Below, one piece after another: positions 33,920 through 42,407 of a DNA stretch of 64,000 nucleotides; the stretch's first letter is position 1; each line of letters begins with the position of its first letter. The stretch is from assembly GCF_008805035.1 (NCBI RefSeq), contig NZ_CP038018.1, positions 620,001-684,000 of the forward strand, in the 5' to 3' direction. The stretch is from Eikenella exigua (GTDB lineage Bacteria > Pseudomonadota > Gammaproteobacteria > Burkholderiales > Neisseriaceae). The notes below the pieces were generated by a model. The model was given only the letters and a program-made list of their open reading frames with translations, was not told the DNA's origin and did no database searches. The position numbers and the translations under genes were made by a program.

Positions 33920-34477
33920 ATGATCAAAGAAATCCAAACCTCAGCCGAAACCAAGATGCAGCGTTCGGTGGAAGTACTGCGCGAAAACTTAGCCAAAGTG
34001 CGCACCGGCCGCGCCCACACCGGCTTGCTCGACCAGGTGGAAGTGGAATACTACGGCAGCATGGTGCCGGTGAGCCAGGTGGCCAACGTAACCCTGCTCG
34101 ATGCGCGCACCATCAGCGTGAAGCCTTATGAGAGCAATATGGCCGCCGCCGTGGAAAAAGCCATCCGCGATTCCAACCTCGGCCTGAATCCCGCTTCTAT
34201 GGGCGACCTCATCCGCGTGCCGATGCCGATGCTCACCGAAGAGCGCCGCAAAGACCTGATTAAAGTAGTGCGCGGCGAAGCCGAAGACGGCCGCGTGTCT
34301 ATCCGCAATGTGCGCCGAGATGCCAACGACCACATCAAAAAACTGCTGAAAGACAAAGAAGTGTCGGAAGACGATGCCCACCGCGGCGAAGAGCAGATCC
34401 AGAAGCTCACCGACAAATACATCGCCGAAGTAGATAAGCTGCTGGAGCATAAAGAAGAAGATTTGATGGTGGTGTAA
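33920..34477 (+). CDS. frr: Ribosome recycling factor
   Basis: tRNA-shaped protein of 185 residues that, with EF-G, splits post-termination ribosomes. The three-helix bundle is recognisable from MQRSVEVLRENLAKVRTGRA and the long C-terminal helices (KKLLKDKEVSEDD). The hinge domain has VEYYGSMVPVSQVANV. AAGGAAACC precedes the ATG. It is followed by uppS 88 bases on, the common frr-uppS order. Confidence 0.97.
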   Translation: MIKEIQTSAETKMQRSVEVLRENLAKVRTGRAHTGLLDQVEVEYYGSMVPVSQVANVTLLDARTISVKPYESNMAAAVEKAIRDSNLGLNPASMGDLIRVPMPMLTEERRKDLIKVVRGEAEDGRVSIRNVRRDANDHIKKLLKDKEVSEDDAHRGEEQIQKLTDKYIAEVDKLLEHKEEDLMVV

Positions 34478-34565
34478 ACCATCCGAGCGATACGGCGGCA
34501 CGGGCTGATATATTTGCCCGTGCCGCCTCAGGCTACCTGAAACCCGCCCAGCCCGAGGAAAGCAT

Positions 34566-35312
34566 ATGAGCAGCAGCACCCAAACCATCCCCGAACGCAC
34601 CAACATCCCGCGCCATGTCTGCGTGATTATGGACGGCAACGGCCGCTGGGCGAAAAAACGCCTGCTGCCGCGCGTGATGGGGCACAAACGCGGCCTCACC
34701 GCCCTGGAAAACCTAGCCGCCCGCTGCGCCGAGCTCGGCGTGGAATACCTCACCGTATTCGCCTTTTCCACCGAAAACTGGCGCCGCCCCGAAGACGAAG
34801 TTTCCTTTTTGATGAAACTGTTTTTGCAGGCGCTAGACGGGAAGGTGGCCAAAATGCATCAAAACAACCTGCGGCTCAAAGTAATTGGCAACCGCGGCCG
34901 CTTTCCCGCCGCGATTGTGGACGGCATCGAAGCCGCAGAACGGCTTACTGCCAACAACACCGACCTCACGCTCACCGTGGCTGCCGACTACGGCGGCCGC
35001 TGGGATATCCTGCAAGCTGCCAACCAGCTGATTGCCGAAGGCAAAAGCGAAATCACCGAAGACGACCTCTCTCAGCGCCTTTCCTTGGCCGAAGCCCCCG
35101 AGCCCGACCTGTTTATCCGCACCGGCGGCGAAACCCGCATCAGCAACTTCATGCTCTGGCAAATGGCCTATGCCGAATTTTATTTCACCGACGCGCTGTG
35201 GCCAGATTTCGATGCTGCCGAGTTCGATCGTGCCATTTCTTCCTTCCGCGTGCGCGAACGCCGTTTCGGCCGCACCAGCGAACAGCTGCCGCCGGAACAG
35301 CAGCGCAGTTGA
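34566..35312 (+). CDS. uppS: Undecaprenyl diphosphate synthase (isoprenyl transferase)
   Basis: Cis-prenyltransferase that builds the C55 lipid carrier for peptidoglycan and LPS; 248 residues. HVCVIMDGNGRWAKKR carries the Mg-binding Asp. RGLTALENLAARCAELGVEYLTVFAFSTENW and the C-terminal LFIRTGGETRISNFMLWQ are family signatures. The expected next genes (cdsA, dxr) are absent; a decayed gene and efp follow instead. Confidence 0.96.
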   Translation: MSSSTQTIPERTNIPRHVCVIMDGNGRWAKKRLLPRVMGHKRGLTALENLAARCAELGVEYLTVFAFSTENWRRPEDEVSFLMKLFLQALDGKVAKMHQNNLRLKVIGNRGRFPAAIVDGIEAAERLTANNTDLTLTVAADYGGRWDILQAANQLIAEGKSEITEDDLSQRLSLAEAPEPDLFIRTGGETRISNFMLWQMAYAEFYFTDALWPDFDAAEFDRAISSFRVRERRFGRTSEQLPPEQQRS

Positions 35313-35396
35313 GTAGTTGGTTTTCAATCGGGCAGGGCGGCGATGGTCGAATGCCTGTTGCCGCTTTGTTTTAGCGCTACAACCTATGCCCATTCT

Positions 35397-35897
35397 ATGA
35401 ACCACAGCGAATTTTCTATTCAGATCGAAAACCTCCGCCAATCATTCGCCAACCGTAATCTCGAAGACTATCTCCTGGCGCTCCATGGCCTGTTGCAAAG
35501 CCAACAGGATGCCGTTTGCACACCCCCCCCTCTGCCTCAGCCTACTGCAAGAAGCCTTTACTGCTTCGTCTGCGCCGTTTAACGAACAATGGCTGCTCAT
35601 CCGTCAGATGCCCGATGAGCAGCTGAAAACAAGCGATCCGTGGCAATACTCCTGCGCCGTGATTATTTTTCAGGTAGCCGAGTTGCACCGCATGCGTGGC
35701 CAAGAGTTGCAAAACGAATTGCGCCACTACGGTATCACCTCCGAAACCGGCTATAGCCGGTACAACTCCGACCCGCTCACCCTTTTGGAATACGGCGCGC
35801 AGGGGGCTGGAAGACAGTTTGGGGGAGGAAGACAGCGGTGGCAGAGGATTGGTCGCTGTTGGGCGATTTGTTGGACTTGGGGCGTTATTACGAATAA
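35397..35897 (+). pseudogene. Frameshifted gene of unknown family with a C8 tract
   Basis: Translation begins MNHSEFSIQIENLRQSFANR. At 35523-35530 a run of eight C breaks the frame, and seven C would restore it. The next frame carries LLQEAFTASSAPFNEQWLL to LRHYGITSETGYSRYN. Two more shifts occur at G5 runs (near 35802 and 35820). The natural end is VAEDWSLLGDLLDLGRYYE in a third frame. Homopolymer length changes explain all three breaks. I do not recognise the family. Phase variation at the C tract alone would not restore the protein. Confidence 0.6.
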
Positions 35898-35907
35898 GTA
35901 GCGCGAA

Positions 35908-35934
35908 AGGCTACCTGAAAATTTCAGGTAGCCT
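35908..35934. terminator. Compact DUS hairpin before efp
   Basis: Perfect DUS arms with almost no loop (CTGAAAATTTCAG). It ends upstream transcription about 80 bases before the efp start. Confidence 0.65.
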
Positions 35935-36016
35935 TTACTTTGGACAGGCAAAACCGTTTGCGCTAAAATACCATGTTTTTCCGTTTTTCCCTGATTCGAC
36001 TGAAAGAGATATAATT

Positions 36017-36577
36017 ATGAAAACCGCACAAGAATTGCGCGCCGGCAACGTATTCATGGTGGGCAGCGAGCCGATGGTGGTACAGAAAACCGAATACATC
36101 AAAGGCGGCCGCTCCTCTGCCAAAGTGAGCATGAAGCTGAAAAACCTGCTCACCGGCGCAAACAGCGAAACCATCGTGAAAGCCGATGACAAGTTCGACG
36201 TTATCCAGCTCGACCGCAAACAATGCACTTACAGCTATTTCGCCGACCCGATGTATGTATTCATGGACGAAGAGTTCAACCAATACGAAATCGAAGGTGA
36301 AAACATCGGTGACAACATGAAATTCATCGTAGACGGCATGGAAGACGTGTGTGAAGTAACCTTCTACGAAGGCAACCCGATTTCCGTGGAGCTGCCCACC
36401 ATCATCGTGCGCGAAGTGGAATACACCGAGCCCGCCGTTAAAGGCGACACTTCCGGCAAAGTGATGAAACCCGCACGCCTCGTGGGTGGTACCGAGATCC
36501 AAGTGATGGCCTATATTGAAAACGGTGATAAAGTGGAAATCGATTCCCGTACCGGTGAGTTCCGCAAACGCGCCTAA
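36017..36577 (+). CDS. efp: Elongation factor P
   Basis: tRNA-shaped factor of 186 residues that rescues ribosomes stalled on polyproline. The modified loop tip reads YIKGGRSSAK with Arg32, the residue rhamnosylated by EarP in Neisseria and Pseudomonas, rather than the lysine used in E. coli. The ATG at 36017 gives MKTAQELRAGNVFMVG, as in neisserial EF-P; the upstream frame back to 35696 belongs to the decayed gene. earP is not in this window. tRNA-Thr follows after 12 bases. Confidence 0.97.
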   Translation: MKTAQELRAGNVFMVGSEPMVVQKTEYIKGGRSSAKVSMKLKNLLTGANSETIVKADDKFDVIQLDRKQCTYSYFADPMYVFMDEEFNQYEIEGENIGDNMKFIVDGMEDVCEVTFYEGNPISVELPTIIVREVEYTEPAVKGDTSGKVMKPARLVGGTEIQVMAYIENGDKVEIDSRTGEFRKRA

Positions 36578-36589
36578 TTGCCGAACTTG

Positions 36590-36665
36590 GCCGGTATAGC
36601 TCAGTTGGTAGAGCAGCGCATTCGTAATGCGAAGGTCGGGGGTTCGACTCCCTTTACCGGCACCA
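36590..36665 (+). tRNA. tRNA-Thr (anticodon CGT)
   Basis: Cloverleaf with acceptor GCCGGTA/TACCGGC, a D arm AGCTCAGTTGGTAGAGC, anticodon loop TTCGTAA and T loop GGGGGTTCGACTCCC. CCA is encoded (36663-36665). It closely resembles E. coli thrW. Confidence 0.95.
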
Positions 36666-36670
36666 ATCCC

Positions 36671-36694
36671 GGCCCCGCTTTTGCGGGGCTTTTG
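36671..36694 (+). terminator. Terminator after efp-tRNA-Thr
   Basis: GCCCCGC, 4-base loop, GCGGGGC, then TTTT, five bases after the tRNA. Confidence 0.85.
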
Positions 36695-36699
36695 CCAGG

Positions 36700-37115
36700 T
36701 AGATTTCAGGTGGCCTATGTGCTTTATTTCTTCAAGCGCAACTATGTCGCGCAGTGTGCCGTCGTGCAGCCAAATCATGGCGCATAGGCTACAGGCAGGC
36801 GGATGCGGGGGCGTTGCCGCTGCGCATCATTTTGAATGCTACCAGGTCGCGCCACGATCAATACAGCCAGTAGATGCCATCGACGGAAAACCACACCAAA
36901 CAATGCCAGCGGCAGGTATTTCCACTGCCGGCGTGCCAGTGTGCGTGAGTTGGTGGGAGCGGAAAAAGTAGGTGCTAAGGCCATCGGGAAACTGATGGGG
37001 GTGTCCCAGTAGGGCGCGGGCAGGAGGTAGGAGCTGGCAATAAAGATGGCGATGCCGCAGGCACGAAAAAACAGCTTTCAGGGGCGGAGGTAGTCGTGAA
37101 AGGATTTATGAAGGG
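36700..37115 (-). pseudogene. Possible degraded membrane-protein gene
   Basis: In this gene-poor stretch the minus strand carries broken protein-like segments: FFRACGIAIFIASSYLLPAP and YWDTPISFP, then in shifted frames WKYLPLALFGVVF and AMIWLHDGTLRDIVALEEIK. Stops separate them, and no single frame is long. It looks like an old membrane protein gene losing function. The family is not recognisable, and the call is tentative. Confidence 0.3.
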
Positions 37116-37370
37116 TATGTTCAGGTGGCTTGGGGGAGTTATATTTACTGGAAAATTGGTTTAAGTAGGATTAATAGCTGTTCCAATCGAACATGAAACA
37201 AGGCGGGCTCCCTATTTGGAGACGGTTATTTGTTTGCTTGAGGATGAGACTGAATAGGTGGATAATTTAACCACATCGGAAGCAAAGGTAGCCCCTGGCT
37301 GGGAAATGAGATTACCTGAAAAATTTCTTGATTTTAGTGTGTTGATAAGTAATAATAAAAGATATTAAGG
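37116..37370. other. AT-rich spacer upstream of pflB
   Basis: No gene seen. It contains one degenerate DUS (ATTACCTGAAAAA near 37312). Confidence 0.45.
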
Positions 37371-37441
37371 TTGATTTAGGTTAAGAGAAGCACTATTGGT
37401 TAGAGTTTTCTGCCCAAAACGGCATGAAGAATGCCATTCTT
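37371..37441 (+). promoter_or_regulatory. Candidate FNR-type site and inverted repeat before pflB
   Basis: TTGATTTAGGTTAA (37371-37384) matches the FNR box TTGAT-N4-ATCAA in its first half fully and in three of five bases of the second. About 50 bases on, AAGAAT-GCC-ATTCTT (37427-37441) is a perfect 6-bp inverted repeat. pflB is FNR-activated in other bacteria. Confidence 0.35.
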
Positions 37442-37501
37442 TAAATGGTGAATTCTAATTTGTAACGTTGTTTTATTTATTTAATTAAACAGGAGGTTAT
37501 T

Positions 37502-39781
37502 ATGGCTTCAGCAATAGAGCGTCCGGCTGCTTGGACAGGCTTTGTTAGCGGTGATTGGGAAAATAGCATTGATGTACGCGATTTCATCCAAAAAAACTAC
37601 ACGCCTTATGAAGGCGATGGTAGCTTTTTAGCGCCGGCCACCAATGCCACTACCAAGCTGTGGGCGGAAGTGATGGAAGGCATCAAGGTGGAAAATAAAA
37701 CCCACGCTCCGTATAAAATTGACGCGCAAGTTGTTTCCGGCATCACCAGCCACGCGCCCGGCTATATCGACAAAGACTTGGAAACCATTGTCGGCCTGCA
37801 AACCGATGAGCCGCTGAAGCGCTCCATCATGCCTTTCGGCGGTCTGAAGATGGTGAAAGATTCCTGTAAGATTTACGGCGTGGAGCTAAATCCCGAAGTG
37901 GAAGAAATCTTCACTAAATATCGTAAAACCCACAACCAAGGCGTGTTTGATGTGTACACGCCCGATATCCGCCGCTGTCGGAAATCAGGCGTTTTAACTG
38001 GTTTGCCCGATGCCTACGGCCGTGGCCGCATTATCGGCGACTACCGCCGTGTGGCCCTTTACGGTATCGACCGCCTGATGCAAGACAAAACCGAGCAGTA
38101 TCATTCTTTACAAGCCGATTTGGAATCTGGCAAAAACTTGGAAAGCGTTATTCGCCTGCGCGAAGAAATCAACGAGCAGCATATTGCACTGAAGCAGATG
38201 AAGGAAATGGCTGCCTCTTACGGTTTCGATATTTCCGGCCCAGCCAAAAACGCGCAAGAAGCCATCCAATGGACTTACTTCGCCTACCTCGCCGCCGTGA
38301 AGTCGCAAAACGGCGCAGCCATGTCGTTTGGTCGTGTGTCTTCCTTCTTGGATATTTATATCGAGCGCGACCTGAAAAACGGCATTATCACCGAAAGCCA
38401 AGCACAAGAATTCATCGACCATTTGGTGATGAAACTGCGTATGGTTCGTTTCCTGCGCACGCCCGAATACGACCAGCTCTTTTCCGGCGACCCGATTTGG
38501 GCCACCGAATCCATCGGTGGTATGGGCTTGGATGGCCGCACATTGGTAACCCGCACCAACTTCCGCGTGCTGCACACTCTGTACAACATGGGCCCATCTC
38601 CCGAGCCGAACATCACCGTATTGTGGTCTGAAAAACTGCCGCAAGGTTTCAAAGAGTTCTGTGCCAAAGTGTCTATCGATACTTCGTCTATCCAATACGA
38701 AAACGACGACCTGATGCGCCCCGACTTCAACAGTGACGATTACGCCATTGCCTGCTGCGTGAGCCCTATGGTGGTCGGTAAGCATATGCAGTTCTTCGGT
38801 GCGCGAGCCAACTTGGCCAAAACCCTGCTGTATGCAATTAATGGCGGCGTGGACGAAAAATCTAAAGACCAAGTCGGTCCGAAAACCGAGCCGATTAAAG
38901 ACGCAGTGCTCGACTACGACACTGTGTTCGATCGCATGGATAAATTCATGGACTGGTTGGCCACTCAATATGTTACCGCTCTGAATTGCATCCACTACAT
39001 GCACGACAAATACAGCTACGAAGCCGCCTTGATGGCTTTGCACGACCGCGACGTGCGCCGCACCATGGCTTGCGGTATTGCCGGCCTGTCTGTGGCTGCC
39101 GACTCTTTGTCTGCCATCAAATACGCTAAAGTGAAACCGATCCGCGACGAAAACGGCATTGCCGTGGACTTCGAAATCGAAGGAGAATACCCGCAGTTCG
39201 GTAATAACGACGACCGTGTGGACAGCATCGCCTGCGACCTGGTAGAGCGTTTCATGAAGAAAGTGGCTACTCATCCGACCTACCGCAACGCCATCCCAAC
39301 CCAGTCTGTGCTGACCATCACATCTAACGTGGTATATGGCAAAAAAACTGGTAATACTCCGGATGGTCGCCGCGCAGGTGCTCCGTTCGGCCCGGGTGCT
39401 AACCCCATGCACGGCCGTGATGTAAGCGGCGCCGTGGCTTCGCTGACTTCCGTGGCCAAACTGCCGTTTGAGTTTGCCAAAGACGGTATTTCCTACACCT
39501 TCTCCATCATCCCCGGTGCGTTGGGCAAAGACGAAAGCTCCCGCGAACGCAACCTGGCCGGTATGATGGACGGCTACTTCCACCACGAAGTTGGTGTGGA
39601 AGGCGGCCAGCATCTCAACGTGAACGTGCTCAACCGCGAAATGTTGGTGGATGCGATGGAACACCCGGAAAAATATCCGCAGCTCACTATCCGCGTGTCC
39701 GGCTATGCCGTGCGTTTCAACTCGCTCACCAAAGAGCAGCAGCAAGACGTGATCACCCGCACCTTCACCAGCCGGATGTAA
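37502..39781 (+). CDS. pflB: Formate C-acetyltransferase (pyruvate formate-lyase)
   Basis: Glycyl-radical enzyme that splits pyruvate with CoA into acetyl-CoA and formate in anaerobic growth; 759 residues. The catalytic pair Cys418-Cys419 is in IACCVSPM, and the radical Gly734 is in RVSGYAVRF. The numbering equals that of the E. coli enzyme. AGGAGGT gives an unusually strong ribosome site. The activating enzyme pflA follows after a terminator. The focA formate channel commonly upstream is absent; a gene-poor region precedes it. Confidence 0.98.
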   Translation: MASAIERPAAWTGFVSGDWENSIDVRDFIQKNYTPYEGDGSFLAPATNATTKLWAEVMEGIKVENKTHAPYKIDAQVVSGITSHAPGYIDKDLETIVGLQTDEPLKRSIMPFGGLKMVKDSCKIYGVELNPEVEEIFTKYRKTHNQGVFDVYTPDIRRCRKSGVLTGLPDAYGRGRIIGDYRRVALYGIDRLMQDKTEQYHSLQADLESGKNLESVIRLREEINEQHIALKQMKEMAASYGFDISGPAKNAQEAIQWTYFAYLAAVKSQNGAAMSFGRVSSFLDIYIERDLKNGIITESQAQEFIDHLVMKLRMVRFLRTPEYDQLFSGDPIWATESIGGMGLDGRTLVTRTNFRVLHTLYNMGPSPEPNITVLWSEKLPQGFKEFCAKVSIDTSSIQYENDDLMRPDFNSDDYAIACCVSPMVVGKHMQFFGARANLAKTLLYAINGGVDEKSKDQVGPKTEPIKDAVLDYDTVFDRMDKFMDWLATQYVTALNCIHYMHDKYSYEAALMALHDRDVRRTMACGIAGLSVAADSLSAIKYAKVKPIRDENGIAVDFEIEGEYPQFGNNDDRVDSIACDLVERFMKKVATHPTYRNAIPTQSVLTITSNVVYGKKTGNTPDGRRAGAPFGPGANPMHGRDVSGAVASLTSVAKLPFEFAKDGISYTFSIIPGALGKDESSRERNLAGMMDGYFHHEVGVEGGQHLNVNVLNREMLVDAMEHPEKYPQLTIRVSGYAVRFNSLTKEQQQDVITRTFTSRM

Positions 39782-39803
39782 TCATGCCCAGCTAGCAGGA
39801 ATC

Positions 39804-39832
39804 AGTGCCGGAACTCATTCCGGCACTTTTGT
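39804..39832 (+). terminator. Rho-independent terminator between pflB and pflA
   Basis: AGTGCCGGAA, 4-base loop, TTCCGGCACT, then TTTGTTT, 22 bases after the pflB stop. Confidence 0.85.
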
Positions 39833-39978
39833 TTCCTCCCGTTTTCAGGTAGCCTGATTCCTGTTGTAAAGGCTACCTGAGAATCTATAGCCCAAGTATA
39901 GCCCAAGTAGGGTAGGATGGGCTTTCAAAACACCACAAGCCATAAAGGCTACCTGAAACCCAACGCACACCAACCACC

Positions 39979-40794
39979 ATGCCAGAATCCATCCCCATCA
40001 GTCCCGGTGCTCCACCGAAAAAACAGCCCGACACTCGCAGCCGCTCCTACAAAGGTATCGGCTACATCCACTCTATAGAAACCGGTGGTGCCGTAGACGG
40101 CCCCGGCCTGCGTTTCGTCCTCTTCATGCAGGGCTGCCTTATGCGCTGTCTCTACTGTCACAACCGCGACACTTGGGACAGGCACAGTGAAAAAGAGCTG
40201 CACTTCACTGTGCCCCAGCTCATGCAGCAAGTGCTCTCCTACAAACACTACTTTCGCGCCACCGGTGGCGGCGTAACCGCCACCGGTGGCGAACCCCTGC
40301 TGCAATACCAATTCATCCGCGACTGGTTTGTAGCCTGCCGCGAGCACGACATCCACACCTGCCTCGACACCAATGGCTACGCCCTGCACTACGACAGTGC
40401 CCTGGAAGAGCTGTTGGACAATACCAACCTCGTCATGCTAGATTTAAAGCAAATAGATCCCGAAATCCACAAAGTGTTGGTTGGCATCCCCAACACCAAA
40501 GTTTTGCGGTTTGCCCGCCATCTTGCCGAACGAAATCAGCCCACCCGCATCCGCTATGTCGTCGTACCCGGCTACACCGACGACGACCGTTCCGCCCACT
40601 TGCTCGGCGAATTTATTGCCGATATGCCCAACGCCGACACTGTGGAAATCCTTCCCTACCACGAACTAGGCGCCCACAAATGGGAGCTGTGCGGCGACGA
40701 ATACAAGCTCAAAGGCGTGCATCCCCCGCCCAAAGAAACCGTCCTGCGGATAAAGGAAATCATCGAAAGCTATGGTAAACAAACCATCGTATAA
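39979..40794 (+). CDS. pflA: Pyruvate formate-lyase-activating enzyme
   Basis: Radical SAM enzyme of 271 residues that abstracts hydrogen from Gly734 of PflB. The 4Fe-4S motif C-x3-C-x2-C is GCLMRCLYCHNRDTW. The SAM-binding GGE motif is in TATGGEPLLQ, and the substrate region DGPGLRFVLFMQG is intact. The N-terminus is about 20 residues longer than in E. coli. The terminator and DUS words after pflB suggest less pflA than pflB mRNA. Confidence 0.96.
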   Translation: MPESIPISPGAPPKKQPDTRSRSYKGIGYIHSIETGGAVDGPGLRFVLFMQGCLMRCLYCHNRDTWDRHSEKELHFTVPQLMQQVLSYKHYFRATGGGVTATGGEPLLQYQFIRDWFVACREHDIHTCLDTNGYALHYDSALEELLDNTNLVMLDLKQIDPEIHKVLVGIPNTKVLRFARHLAERNQPTRIRYVVVPGYTDDDRSAHLLGEFIADMPNADTVEILPYHELGAHKWELCGDEYKLKGVHPPPKETVLRIKEIIESYGKQTIV

Positions 40795-41072
40795 GCCCGC
40801 CCGAATAGGCTGCCTGAAAAGAGGCTAACATATTTCAGGTAGCCTTTCTACCATATGGCAGAAAGCTAGGGCAGAGTTGCCATGCCTACTATATAGGCTG
40901 GAGGCGGTGGGCATTCGTGAAAAGGCTACCTGAAAAGCTGTTTTCGATTTTTCAGGCAGCCTGCCGCAAGCATCAGCTTCCAATAATTCAAGAATTTCAG
41001 GTAGCCCCACCGACACATCCCTTATACTGTTCATTTCACCCCCCCTTTTTTTTACTCCAGAAAGGCTCACCA
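40795..41072. repeat. DUS cluster with variant words
   Basis: At least five DUS-like words in 250 bases: AGGCTGCCTGAAA (40808), TTTCAGGTAGCCT (about 40835), AGGCTACCTGAAA (40924), TTTCAGGCAGCCT (40952) and TTTCAGGTAGCCC (40995). Two have a G for A change that equals the Simonsiella-type dialect. A T9 run lies at about 41047. No gene is seen. Confidence 0.6.
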
Positions 41073-41802
41073 TGAGCCACGCTCAAGGCTTCGTCCTCCT
41101 AAAAGAAAAACGCTTCGACTCTGCCTGCCTCCTGCACACCCTGTAACACGAATGGGGCATCAGCCTAGACGAAGGCGAAGACATCACCAACGAAGACGGT
41201 AACCTCACTTCAATATAAACAGCCTCCTCTGCGCCCTCTTACTCATGCCCGTCTTGCTGGCCGATGGTGAAGCCGAGCAAAACGCCGTCTTCAACTACTA
41301 CTGGCCGGAAGCCGTGGAAGAAGACGCACATCCTGCTTGTCGTGATGCCCATTAGCGACGCCGCCCCAATTGACGTGATGAGCCTCTATAGCAAACTTGC
41401 CAGTGTTGCCCTTGCCGACGAAAACAACATCGGCATCTATACCTCAGGCACCGCCGTCTTCGCCCCGATTTCTATCGTGACGTATGCAGCATTCTGCACG
41501 AAGGCGGCCTGCCCATTCTCGCCTGGATATTTATCGGCCTCTCTGGCAGCGAAGAAGGCAGCAATGCCTACATCATCGGTCTGGAGCAATTCAATAAAAT
41601 GGAGCTCGAAATTCTCAACAACACGCACGAGCCCACTGACCTACATACCTTTCTGTGCAATATCAGCGACTACCTCATCTCGCAAAACATTACCCTGCAA
41701 GACGGCGAGACCATCGGCTTCAGTGCCGAAGAAAAACTCGCCATCACCCGCTCCCCAGCCGTAGCCGGCGTGGCTGAAGAAACCCTGAAAATTGACTACT
41801 AA
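41073..41802 (+). pseudogene. DUF4261-type gene, multiply disrupted
   Basis: AGAAAGGCTCACC leads into MSHAQGFVLLKEKRFDSACL. A TAA at 41144 follows LLHTL. Shifts near 41210 and 41325 separate LLCALLLMPVLLADGEAEQN from MPISDAAPIDVMSLYSKLAS. Another near 41460 precedes LHEGGLPILAWIFIGL and the intact tail ending EETLKIDY. The pieces in order match the layout of DUF4261 proteins, a family of unknown function often near other accessory genes. It cannot make a full protein. Confidence 0.65.
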
Positions 41803-41883
41803 ACAGTGTTGTTTCAGACGATCTTAACGGCGTAATTGTGGAAGAACGGCTGTAATAACAACTTTTTGATAAGGAGGAAAATA

Positions 41884-42241
41884 ATGAAGTATGATAATTT
41901 TTTCCTGTAAGTGATCTTGCTACGAGCTGCCGCTTTTACCAAGATGTGTTGGATTTGCCCGTTAAATTCGATTTTTTCTAAAAACGGCATGGTTGCTTTT
42001 CGGGTAGGCGATGAAGAAGCTGCCATCATCCTCAAAGAACGGAAAAAGTTCCCCGGTATGACTCTTACTGTGTGGATTGAAGTGGAAGATGTGCAGGCAA
42101 GATATGCAGGCAAGATATGCCGCATTATAGGGTAGAAATATCCGTTTCCTAAGCGAGCCATTCCGCATCCGTACCAGATGGATGGTGAAAATTGTCGATC
42201 TGTCGGGCAATCGGTTAGGATTTACTGATTATCAAGAATAA
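41884..42241 (+). pseudogene. Glyoxalase/bleomycin-resistance (VOC) family gene, disrupted
   Basis: AAGGAGGAAAATA gives a good ribosome site for MKYDNFFL, which then meets TAA (41908 region). Later frames read RFYQDVLDLPVKFDF, GMVAFRVGDEEAAIILKE, TVWIEVEDVQARYA, and finally FLSEPFRIRTRWMVKIVDLS with GNRLGFTDYQE. This order is that of a single VOC-fold protein of about 118 residues. A GATATGCAGGCAA duplication (42095-42120) and several indels broke it. The original substrate is unknown. Confidence 0.65.
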
Positions 42242-42351
42242 ACGCAGATTAAAGTGCTCATGTAATAAAAAGAAATATGGGCATCTAGCGATATAGATGA
42301 AGGCTATCTGAAAGTGCCGGAAAGCATTTTCAGGTAGCCTTTTCTCCTATA

Positions 42352-42386
42352 AAAAACTGCCTACAAACAATTGCAGGCAGTTTTGG
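42352..42386 (-). terminator. Terminator of the amino-acid-binding lipoprotein gene
   Basis: Minus strand AAAACTGCCTGCAA, short loop, TTGTAGGCAGTTTTTT, about 20 bases after the stop. A DUS pair (42299-42341) follows. Confidence 0.85.
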
Positions 42387-42407
42387 TGCAAGATTGGCAG
42401 AACCAGC

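Noticed and set aside
33627..33923. 98-codon plus-strand frame before frr
   Set aside because: A hydrophobic start, but no ribosome site or known motif, and it contains a DUS; not enough support.
36578..36787. 69-codon frame after efp
   Set aside because: Its first 25 codons are the tRNA-Thr gene and its terminator.
38108..39745. 545-codon open frame antisense to pflB
   Set aside because: It mirrors the codon pattern of a highly expressed gene, has a His/Val/Phe-rich composition without known motifs, and pflB itself is certain.
40795..41072. DUS cluster considered as a small CRISPR-like array
   Set aside because: The words differ in orientation and spacing and match the dispersed DUS.
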